From Actinacidiphila sp. DG2A-62 (lineage in GTDB: Bacteria > Actinomycetota > Actinomycetes > Streptomycetales > Streptomycetaceae), in the NCBI RefSeq assembly GCF_035825295.1, contig NZ_JAYMGI010000002.1, positions 8,058,501-8,122,500 of the forward strand: a stretch of DNA of 64,000 nucleotides, given 5' to 3'. Position numbers and translations under genes: made by a program. Positions 34,339 through 43,178 of the stretch are shown one piece after another. Under the pieces are notes generated by a model that had not been told where the DNA came from, did not search any database, and worked only from the letters and a program-made list of their open reading frames with translations. How positions within the stretch are numbered: the stretch's first letter is position 1; each line of letters opens with the position of its first letter.

Positions 34339-35844
34339 GTGACCACGACCGTTCCGCACCCGCCGCGCAGCCTGCCGGGCGCGGCGCGCCCCGCGCCGGG
34401 GCCCGCCGCGGACGAGGGCCTGGCCCGCAGGCTCAAGGCGCTCGCCTGCACCGCGCCGCTGCACGACCTCGACGCCCGCAAGGCCAACCTGGCGGGCGAG
34501 TACAGCGTGTACGCGATGGCGGAGGTCGCGCTCGCCGCGATCGACCTGGTCACCCTCAACATGGACTTCGACACCGGCGCGGACCACGACCAGATAGTGG
34601 CCAGGCTGCTGCCCAGGGTCGCCGCCCAGGCCCCCGCGCGGGAGGCCGCTGAGCACGAGCGGGTGGCCCGCTGGGTGCTGGAGAATCTGATCAACGTCGG
34701 CAGCGCCGACCGCGGCTTCCGCGCCGTCTACGGCACCTTCGACCCCGACGGCGCGTACGTGCGGCGGGACTACGACTTCAAGCTGATCGAGGAGGTGCCG
34801 GGCCCGGGCGGCGGGGTCTACCTGCGCACCACCGACGAGGCGGTCAACGTCCTGGTGGGCGCCCTCGACACCGACGTCACCAGCGCCCAGATCGCCGCCG
34901 AGGTCAAACTGGAGGTGCTGATCAGCCGCGGCCGGCTCGCCGACGCCCAACTCGCCGCGGAGCAGGCCCGCTACCGCACCGTGCAGTACGCCGAGGCGCT
35001 GCGCCGCACCCTGGAGGCCACCCGGCGCAACGTCCGGGCGGTGGACTGGCTGCGCCGCGTCCCCGACATGATCGCCGAGGCGCTGGACCACGTCGCCGAC
35101 CGCTACCGCCACGAGAACGCGATCCTGACCAACATCCGCAAGGCGCGCGACGAGGCGGAGGACCCCGAGCACAAGCGGCGCGCCGCCGAACTGGTCGACA
35201 TCGTCAAGGACTGCATCCGCCGGCACACCCAGCTCCAGTCCCGGCTGCTGGAGGCCGGGCCGCTGTTCCGCGCCGAGCAGGACCGGCAGGCGTTCGCCGC
35301 GCCGCCCGCCCGGGCCGGCCTGGACCTCTACGGGCAGCTGGTCGCGCCGATCCTGCCGCTGCCGGTGGAACGCGCCTCGCGGGTCACCGACGCCTTCTTC
35401 GCCCGCGGCGCCGGCCTGCGCACCCCCGGCGCGGTCCGCATGACCGACCTGGTCGACCTGCTGCTGACCCCGCCGGTCGAACGCGAGCACCTCGGCGCCG
35501 AGATGCCCGAGCCCGACCTGGTGGCCACCCCGGACGACTCGCGCTTCTCCGAGGAGCAGCTGGACGCGGCGACGGAACTGCTCGACCTGCCCGACGACGC
35601 GCCGCGCCGGCTCTCGGGCCTGCTCGCCGAGGCCCGGCAGCGCGACCCCGACCTGCCGTATCTGGTGGCGCTGCTGGCCGTGCACGCCGCGTCGCCGCCG
35701 GTCGGCACCGCACACCGGCAGGGCGAGCCGCGGGTGCTGTTCGCCGTCGACGACGGCACCCCGCTGGACGACCCCGAGTTCGGCGGCGCCGACCTGATCC
35801 TGGGCACCGCCCGGCTGACCCAGCCCGGCCCGAGGAGTGAGTGA
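34339..35844 (+). CDS. Kleisin-like (MukF/JetA-type) subunit of a putative condensin
   Basis: A 501-residue cytoplasmic protein opening a three-gene operon. The N-terminal 200 residues are helical and could be a winged-helix region; YRTVQYAEALRRTLEATRRN to LVDIVKDCIRRHTQLQSRLL is a long helical, coiled-coil-like centre, and the C-terminal third is acidic. That order (N-terminal winged helix, central helices, C-terminal small domain) is the plan of MukF/JetA kleisins. Position and partners support this: a MukE-sized protein overlaps its end and an SMC-like ATPase follows. The assignment rests on context and architecture; direct similarity could not be tested. GTG at 34339 appears leaderless. 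Confidence 0.6.
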   Translation: MTTTVPHPPRSLPGAARPAPGPAADEGLARRLKALACTAPLHDLDARKANLAGEYSVYAMAEVALAAIDLVTLNMDFDTGADHDQIVARLLPRVAAQAPAREAAEHERVARWVLENLINVGSADRGFRAVYGTFDPDGAYVRRDYDFKLIEEVPGPGGGVYLRTTDEAVNVLVGALDTDVTSAQIAAEVKLEVLISRGRLADAQLAAEQARYRTVQYAEALRRTLEATRRNVRAVDWLRRVPDMIAEALDHVADRYRHENAILTNIRKARDEAEDPEHKRRAAELVDIVKDCIRRHTQLQSRLLEAGPLFRAEQDRQAFAAPPARAGLDLYGQLVAPILPLPVERASRVTDAFFARGAGLRTPGAVRMTDLVDLLLTPPVEREHLGAEMPEPDLVATPDDSRFSEEQLDAATELLDLPDDAPRRLSGLLAEARQRDPDLPYLVALLAVHAASPPVGTAHRQGEPRVLFAVDDGTPLDDPEFGGADLILGTARLTQPGPRSE

Positions 35845-35845
35845 C

Positions 35846-36919
35846 GTGAACGACCCACGGGAGCACCAGGACTTCCGCGACGGCCGGGACCTCCGCGACC
35901 GCGGCGGCGTACCCGGGAGCCGCGAGGTGTCCGAGGCACGCGACGCACGCGAGGCCCAGGGCGCCCGGGACATGCCGCACCCCCGCGACGCCGCGCACCC
36001 CCGCGACGTACCGCAGGTCCGGGACGTGCCGCACGCCCGCGACCCGCGCGAGCCCGGCGCCGAACCGCGGCACCCGGACCCCGCCGCGCCCGCCGCCCTG
36101 ACCCCGGGCGACGTGGCCGACGCCGCCCGCCTGGTGGGGCTCGGCCTTCAGGCCAAGCTGCTGCCGGCCCGCGACGCGGAGTACGCCGACCTGATCCGGC
36201 GGCACCGCGAGGACCCCGCCTTCGCCCGCCTCGCCGACGCGGTCGCCGCCGGCCTCGGCCTGGTGGTCCTCGAGGTCTCGCCGCGGGCCGGCATGGCCGT
36301 CGCAGCGGCCGAGGACTCGCTGTTCGCGGTCCGGATGGGCGACTACGCGCGGCGCGCCGCCTCCGACGCCGGCGACCGGTTCCTGCACGGCCTCGCCCAC
36401 CTCGCCGCCGCGGCGCTGGCCTTCCCCCGCCCCGAGGACCTGGCCGACGACGGCTACATCGGCCGGATCACCGTGCACGGCGTCGACGCCTTCGTCCGCC
36501 AGGCGTGCCGGCGGCTGGAGGAGCGCGCCGACGAGGCGGGCGAGAACACCGACCCGGCCAGCGACGCGCCAGGTCTGGAGGCGGCCTGGCGGGTCTACAC
36601 CCGGCGCAGCGCCACCGGCGCCACCAAGGACGCGCGCAGACTGGCGAGTTCGACCACCGGCATCATCGGCAAGGCGGTCGCCTTCCTGGTCGACTCCGGC
36701 TTCCTGCAACGCACCGGCGACGACAACGGCGGCACCTACCGGACCACCGCGCGCTACCAGTTGCAGGTGCGGGACATGGCCGGCAGCGCGGCGATGGCCG
36801 AACTGCTGGAGCTGGGCGTCGTCCCGGTCGGCGACGGCACGCCCTCGCTGGTGCCGGCCGCGGAGGGAGCGGACGCGGAGGAGCTGGTGGCGGGCGCGGG
36901 CCTGCCCTTCCACACCTGA
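35846..36919 (+). CDS. MukE/JetB-like subunit of a putative condensin
   Basis: A 357-residue protein. Residues 1-75 are disordered and made of Arg-Asp repeats (RDGRDLRDRGG; PHPRDAAHPRDVPQVRDVPH). The folded part starts near residue 80 and ends in a winged-helix-like region (STTGIIGKAVAFLVDSGFLQ, then YRTTARYQLQVRDM), which resembles the C-terminus of MukE/JetB proteins. GTG at 35846 has GAGGAG eight bases upstream; GTG at 35837 would overlap the previous gene. Only one base separates it from the kleisin-like stop, so the two are coupled. The SMC-like gene follows after 148 bases. Confidence 0.55.
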   Translation: MNDPREHQDFRDGRDLRDRGGVPGSREVSEARDAREAQGARDMPHPRDAAHPRDVPQVRDVPHARDPREPGAEPRHPDPAAPAALTPGDVADAARLVGLGLQAKLLPARDAEYADLIRRHREDPAFARLADAVAAGLGLVVLEVSPRAGMAVAAAEDSLFAVRMGDYARRAASDAGDRFLHGLAHLAAAALAFPRPEDLADDGYIGRITVHGVDAFVRQACRRLEERADEAGENTDPASDAPGLEAAWRVYTRRSATGATKDARRLASSTTGIIGKAVAFLVDSGFLQRTGDDNGGTYRTTARYQLQVRDMAGSAAMAELLELGVVPVGDGTPSLVPAAEGADAEELVAGAGLPFHT

Positions 36920-37067
36920 CCCCGACGACCCGCTCCCCGTCCGCCGGGCCGCGCCGGCTCCCCGCCGAACCACCCGCGGCCCCGTCCCGCACCCGCCCTC
37001 AACGTCCACACCCGCGTCCGCACCCGCACACCGAACCGAGCCAGTCGAAGGAAGCACGAGCCGCCGC

Positions 37068-40000
37068 ATGTACGAGCTGTCACGAGTCCGCCTGTACTCC
37101 ATCGGGCCCGCGGGCGCGCGCTACGCCGACACCGTGCTCGACCTGCGTGGCGTCGGCGACCCGGTGCCGCAACCCGCGCCCGCGCAGGGGGACTTCTTCG
37201 CCGACGAGCCGGCCGGTCCGCCGCGCCGCCCGGCCCCGGCCGGCGTGCTCTTCCTGGAGAACGGCGGCGGCAAGTCGGTGCTGCTCAAGCTCATCTTCTC
37301 GGTGATGCTGCCCGGCCACCGCAACACCCTCGGCGGCGCCAGCTCCGGTGTGCTGCGCAAGTTCCTGCTCGCCGAGGACTGCGGCCACGTCGCGCTGGAG
37401 TGGCAGCACACCCTCACCGGCGAGCTCGTCGTCGTCGGCAAGGTCAGCGAGTGGCGCGGGCGCCAGGTCTCCTCCGACCCGCGGAAGTTCGCCGAGGCGT
37501 GGTACTCCTTCCGCCCCGGCCCCGGACTCAGCCTCGACGCGCTGCCGGTCGCGGAGTCGACGGCCGTACGCCCCCCGGTCGAGGGCGCGTCCGGCGCGCG
37601 GGGCCGCCGCCGCACCATGAAGGGCTTCCGGGACGCGCTCACCGAGGCCGGCAAGGCGTATCCGCACCTCGACGTGGTCTGGGAGGAGATCCACGACCGC
37701 TGGAACGAGCACCTCGGCGACCTCGGACTCGACCCCGAACTCTTCCGCTACCAGCGGGAGATGAACGCCGACGAGGGCGAGGCGGCCGGCCTGTTCGCGG
37801 TGAAGAAGGACGCCGACTTCACCGATCTGCTGCTGCGCGCGGTCACCGACACCCGTGACACCGACGGGCTCGCCGACCTCGTTCACGGCTTCGCCGGCAA
37901 GCTCGGCCGGCGCGCCGAGCTGACCGCGGAACGCGACTTCACCGCGGGGTCGGTGGAACTGCTGGAGCGCATCGTCGACGCCGCGGAGCAGCGCGACCGC
38001 GCCCGCGGCGTGCACGCCCAGTCCGAGCGGCGCGCCCGCGCGCTGGCTCGCCGGGTCTCCGCCCGCGCCCAGGAGGAACGCGGTCGGGCCGCCGACCTGG
38101 CCCAGCACATGGCACAGGCCGCGCACGCCGTCACCGACGCCGAGCAGGCCCGCGCGGGCAGCGCCTCGATCGCCGCGGAGCTGGCCTACCGGCACGCCTC
38201 GCTGGCGCTCGCCGCGGCGGACAAGGGCGCGGCCTCGCTGCGCCGCGAACTGGGCGACGCGCGCACCCTGCACGCCGCGTGGCAGGCCGCCGAAATCGTG
38301 CTGCGGCACCGCGCGGCCGGCGACCGGCTGGAACGGGTGGGCGCCGCGATCCGCGAGGCCGAGCGCGACGCCGCCCCGGCGCTCGCCGCCCGCTCCCGCG
38401 CCGCCGCCGACCTGGTACGGGCCCTGCACGCCGCGGCGGCCCGCGCGGAGGAGCGCGCCGACGAGGAGGAGGAGCGGTCCGCCGCGCTCCAGGAGCAGGC
38501 CGAGGCGGCGCAGCGGGCCGCGACCGCCGCCGCCACCGAGGCGGGCCGCGCCCGCAGCGAGAGCGGGCACCTCGCACAGCGCCTCGCCGAGGTCGAGCAG
38601 GAGACCGCGGACGCGGTCCGCGCCGGATGGCTCGACGACTCCGCGCCCGACGCCGACCCGGCGCGGGCCGCGCTCGCCGCCTCCGACGCGGAGAAGGCCG
38701 CCGAGGCCGCCGCCCGCACGGCGGCGCGGACCGCGTCCGAGGCCGCCGCGCGCGCCAAGGACCTCGCCCTCGCCGAGAACCGCGCCGACCTCGCCGCCGC
38801 CCGCGCCGCCGACGCCCTCGCCACCGCCGAGTCCGCCCACTCCGCCGCCACCGTCGCCGCCACCGCGCTGGCCGCGGACCCCCGCCTCACCGCCCTCCTC
38901 AGCCTGCCCGCCCCGGTCGCGCCGTCGCCCGACGCCGCGCCGCACGCCCCGGGCGTCGCCGCCTCCGCCGCCTCCGCATCCGGCAAGGGCGCTCACGGAG
39001 CCGACGCGCCCGCGCCTGCCGTGGCCTCGCCCACCGAGGCGTCCGCCCCGGGCACGTCCGCGGAGTCCGGCGCGCGCGCGGAGACCCCCGGGCCCGCCGC
39101 CTCCGGAGCCGACGGGGCGGCGGGCGCGGACGCCGTGGCCGGCCCCGCCGCGCACGCGTCCTCCGGCGCCGCCGCGCACGCGTCCTCCGGCGCCGCCGCC
39201 GCGGACCCCGACGCCGACCCGGCGCGGGCCGCGCTCGCCGCCTCCAACGCGGAGAAGGCCGCCGAGGCCGCCGCCCGCACGGCGGCACCGCCCGCACCCG
39301 AGGTGCCGCGCGGCGGACCGCCCGCGAGCGCGAGCGGGGGAACCGACACCGGAGCCTCCGCGGCCGATGCACCGGCGGCCCCCGCGGGTTCCGCACCGGA
39401 CCGGCAGGCGAAGCCCGGCGCCGGCGGGGAACGGGCGCCGGCGCGTCCCCCGCCGGCACACCGGGCGGGACCGAGGGCCCCGGCCGGCAGTCCGTACCCC
39501 GCGCGCGCACCGAAAGCGGCGCCGGCGCGGACGCCGAGGTGCCGGACACGTCCCCCGCCGGCGGGGCCCGGCGTCCGGGCCGCCGTGACCTGGCCGCCAC
39601 GGACGGCGTGCGGGCCCGCGGCGTCCGGGCCCGCGTCGGGGAGCCCGCCGACGGCCCGCTCGGGGTCGGCGAGCTGGACGCGTTCGCAGACGCCCTGCGG
39701 GACCTGCTGGAGGACTCCGTCGCATCCGCCGAGCGGCAGCTGTTCGAGCTGCGCACCGCCGCCGCGGACGACGCGCGCATCCTCGGCGCGCTCGGCGACG
39801 GCGGCCTGCTGCCGCCGGGCCCGGACGTGCTGGCCACGGTGGAGTTCCTCGGCGAGCACGGCATCCCGGCGCTCCCCGGCTGGCGCTACCTCGCGCAGGC
39901 CGTCGACCCGGCCGACCACGCCGTGGTGCTGGCCGCCCGCCCCGAGCTGGTCGACGGCGTGGTGGTCACCGAGCCGGCCTCGTACGCCCGGGCCAAGGAC

Positions 40001-42442
40001 GTGCTCGCGCAGGCCGCGCTGCTGCCGCGGTCCGCCGTCGCGGTCGGCACCGCCGCCGCGCTGCTCGCCCCGCCGCCCGGCGCGGGCGCCGCGCAGGACG
40101 TGTTCCTCGTGCCGCCGAACCCGGCCATGCACGACGAGATGGCCGCCGACGGCGAACGCCGCGAGCTGCGGGCCCGCGCCACCGCCCGAGAGGAGGAGAT
40201 CCGCGCGCTCGCGGTCCGGCTCGCGCACGACCGGACGCTCGCCGCCCGCCTGGCCACCTGGCGCGCCGCCTGCCCGCGCGGGCGGCTCGCCGAGCTGGCC
40301 GCCGAGGTCGAGGCCGCCCGCGCGACCGCCGAGCGCACCCGCACCGAGCTCGCCGCGATCCGCGCGGAGCGCGCCGACGCCGACACGGCCGCGGCCGAGG
40401 CCGCCGCGGTCGCCGACGCCCGGCGCGCCGCCGCCGAGCAGGCCGGCCGCCGCGCCGACGCGCTGGCCGGCCTCGCCCACCGGCTGCGCGAGCGGGCCGG
40501 CTGGCAGCGCAGGAGCCGCGAACTGGCCGCCGACGCGGCCGAGGCCGAGGCGCGCGGCGAGGCGCTGCTCGCGCAGGCGCGCGCCGCCGACGAGGACCGC
40601 CGCGCCGCCCAGCGCGCCTCCGACGACGCCCGCCGCACCGCACACGTCCTGCGCGCGGAGCGCGCCGAGATCGCCGGTGCCCCCGAGGACGCGGGCGACG
40701 CCCAGGACGCCGCACCGGCCGCCGCGGCCTCGCTGCCGGCGCTCCGGGAGGCGTACCGCGCGGCCTCGCAGGTCTACGAACAGGTCGGCGTCGGCGCCGA
40801 CCTGCGCGCCGAGCAGGCCCGCGCCGAGAGCACCGAGCACGCCGCCCTCGCGGAGCTGGAACGCCTCAGCAACAAGGTGCGCAGTCGCGCCGCCGTACTG
40901 CTGGAGGGCCCGGACGGCGCGGACGGCGCGTCCCGCCAGGCCGCCGCCGCCCGCGCCGAACGCCTGGTGCAGACGCTGGAGTCACGCCAGTCAGCGGCCA
41001 GCGAGCAGCTGGGACGGCTGCGCGGCGAGGCCGAGCGGCTCGCCCCCGCCGACGGCGCCGCGCACGCCGAGCTGCCCGAGCAGCTGCAGCCGCGCGACGC
41101 CGAGCACGCCCAGGAGCTGCTGCGCGCCGCCAACGCCGAACTCGCCGCCCGCACCGAGGCGTTCGAGCAGGCCAGGGCCGCCCACGCGGACGTCGTGCGC
41201 GACCACCGCGGCGCCGAGGACGCCGCGTCGGGCTTCGACGAGACCGCCGCGCTGCTGCGCGACCTGCTGCGGGACGGCCCCGGCGGCGTGCCCGAGGACG
41301 ACGAACCGGAGCCGTACCAGGGCCGGTTGGAGGAGGCCCGGCAGGCCGCCGCCGAGGCCCGCCGCAGCCTGCGCGGCTGCGCGGCCGATCTGTCCGCCGC
41401 CGAGACACAGGTGCGCGAGGCGTGCGACGTGCTGGTCCGGCACGCCAACGCGGTCCGGTACGAACAGGTCCGCACCCCGGCACGGCAGCAGATCAGGGAG
41501 CTGCCGGCCGCCGCGCTGCCCGACCACGCCGCCGCGTGGGCCGCCGCGTTCGCGCCCCGGCTGCGCGTGCTCAGCGACGAGCTGGAGCAGCTGGAGCGCA
41601 ACCGGGACAGCATCGTGGACCGGCTGCGCGGGCTGGTCGAGTCCTCGCTCGCCACCCTGCGCTCGGCGCAGCGGCTGTCCCGGCTGCCGGAGGGGCTGGG
41701 GGAGTGGTCGGGGCAGGAGTTCCTGCGCATCCGCTTCGAGGACCCCGACCAGGCGGTGCTGACCGAACGCCTCGGCGAGGTCATCGACGAGGCGACCCGC
41801 GCCGCCGTGCGCAAGAACTCCGACCTGCGCCGCGACGGCATGACGCTGCTGCTGCGGTCGGTCGCCGCGGCCCTGGAACCGCGCGGCGTGGCGGTGGAGA
41901 TCCTCAAGCCGGACGCGGTGCTGCGCGCCGAGCGGGTGCCGGTCGGACAGATGGGGGACGTCTTCTCCGGCGGCCAGCTCCTGACCGCCGCGATCGCGCT
42001 CTACTGCACGATGGCCGCGCTGCGCAGCAACGACCGGGGCCGCGACCGGCAGCGCCACGCCGGCACGCTCTTCCTCGACAATCCGATCGGACGTGCGAAC
42101 GCGACGTATCTTCTGGAGTTGCAGCGCGCGGTCGCCGACGCGCTCGGTGTGCAGCTCATCTACACCACCGGATTGTTCGACACGACGGCACTCGCCGAAT
42201 TCCCGCTGGTGGTCAGGCTGCGCAATGACGCGGACCTGCGCGCGGGACTGAAGTACATCAGCGTGGAAGAGCATTTGCGGCCCGGACTGCCGGTGCCGGA
42301 CCCCCAGGGCGAACGCGTGCACGGCGAGATCACCGCCACCAGGATGTTCCGCCGCCCGCCCGATCCGGCCACGGCACCCGCCGGCCCTGCCGCCACGCCC
42401 GCCGCCGACCCGGCCGAGGCGCCCGCGCCCGCGGCACCGTAG
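37068..42442 (+). CDS. SMC/MukB-like ATPase (frameshifted)
   Basis: With one base restored this is about 1,791 residues. The N-terminal ATPase half has Walker A ENGGGKS (residues 64-70) after MYELSRVRLYSIGPAGARYA. Two very long Ala/Glu/Arg-rich coiled-coil regions flank a central domain (about 39,660-40,150). The C-terminal ATPase half has the ABC signature DVFSGGQLLTAAIAL and a Walker B-like GTLFLDNPIGRAN, in which Asn stands where SMC proteins have the catalytic Glu. This head-coil-hinge-coil-head plan is that of MukB/JetC/MksB. The frame breaks at GGGG 39426-39429 inside a low-complexity insert (38,900-39,560); one extra G joins the halves. ATG at 37068 is assigned by conservation. A 30-bp duplication spans the stop. 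Confidence 0.75.
38649..39286 (+). repeat. 77-bp direct repeat inside the SMC-like gene
   Basis: Copies at 38649-38725 and 39210-39286 differ at a single base (Asp to Asn) and lie 561 bases apart in the same frame, both encoding DADPARAALAAS(D/N)AEKAA. The DNA between includes a 24-bp tandem repeat (about 39147-39198, encoding AHASSGAA twice). The second copy leads into unrelated sequence, so this is not a simple tandem duplication. It marks a recent insertion in the coiled coil. Confidence 0.85.
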
Positions 42443-42477
42443 AACCCACCGCCCGCGCCCGCGGCACCGTAGAACCC
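42421..42477 (+). repeat. 30-bp tandem duplication spanning the SMC-like stop codon
   Basis: GCCCGCGCCCGCGGCACCGT followed by AGAACCC occurs at 42421-42447 and again at 42451-42477. The TAG stop lies inside the first copy. Confidence 0.85.
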
Positions 42478-42512
42478 TCACGGCCAGCGCGCCGGCCGCC
42501 CCCGGCGCCCGC

Positions 42513-42992
42513 TCAGGCGCCGTGCGGCCGCGGCATCCTGGGCCGTCCGCCCGCCGGGTCGCGCCCCGCCGCGCGTCCGCGGCCGTCGGCCCGCCCCCGC
42601 GCGTCCGAGCGGTCCCGTGCCTGCTCGGCGCGGCGCGCGGCGTCACGGCCGAGGGCCGTCCGCTCGCGCTCGGCGGTCCGCTCCTCGCGCCTGGCGCGGC
42701 GCAGCTCCCTGCGCCGCGCCCGCGCCACGCTGCTCGGGCTGGACACCACGCCGTTGCGCTGCAGCCACACCTGACGGGTGACCCACACGTCCAGGACCGA
42801 CCAGGTGGCGACCACACTGATCAGCAGCGTCAGCACCAGCACCGGCGCCGACAGCCAGGAGTGGCCCATCGCGAGCAACGCGTCGATCACCACCATGATC
42901 AGCGCCACCGATGCGATCAGCATCGCCCGCACCGCTGCGGCCCGGACCGGATCGGGCATCCGGGGAGTCCCGACCTCCTCCTCGTGCCACAC
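42513..42992 (-). CDS. Small membrane protein with two TM helices
   Basis: A 159-residue protein of unknown function. Two adjacent membrane helices lie at about residues 19-40 (AVRAMLIASVALIMVVIDAL) and 47-68 (LSAPVLVLTLLISVVATWSV). The C-terminal 75 residues are strongly basic and Arg/Glu-rich (ARARRRELRRARREERTAER) and probably cytoplasmic. GTG at 42992 is preferred because GAAAGG precedes it by six bases; ATG at 43013 adds seven residues. It is divergent from the conservon kinase gene across about 190 bases. Confidence 0.7.
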   Translation of the reverse strand: MWHEEEVGTPRMPDPVRAAAVRAMLIASVALIMVVIDALLAMGHSWLSAPVLVLTLLISVVATWSVLDVWVTRQVWLQRNGVVSSPSSVARARRRELRRARREERTAERERTALGRDAARRAEQARDRSDARGRADGRGRAAGRDPAGGRPRMPRPHGA

Positions 42993-43178
42993 CGATTGCC
43001 TTTCGAACTCCATGAATGGTGCCTGCCCCGGAATATCCCCCGCATTCCCCGGGTACGATTCCGGCCAGACCCTCCCAACCCCCCGGACACGCTTTCGGGT
43101 TACCTCGAAGTCAGTAGTAGGCTCGCGCCGTTTGAACGGCACACAGTTCCCCCGCCGGGGGCAGACGTTGGGGAGGCC

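Noticed and set aside
37080..39725. Long minus-strand frame opposite the SMC-like gene
   Set aside because: A shadow of the coiled-coil coding strand; Gly/Arg-rich with no motif.
34339..42442. Complete four-gene Wadjet system
   Set aside because: No DUF3322/DUF2220 or toprim-like JetD was found within the flanking genes, so only a three-gene condensin-like set can be supported.
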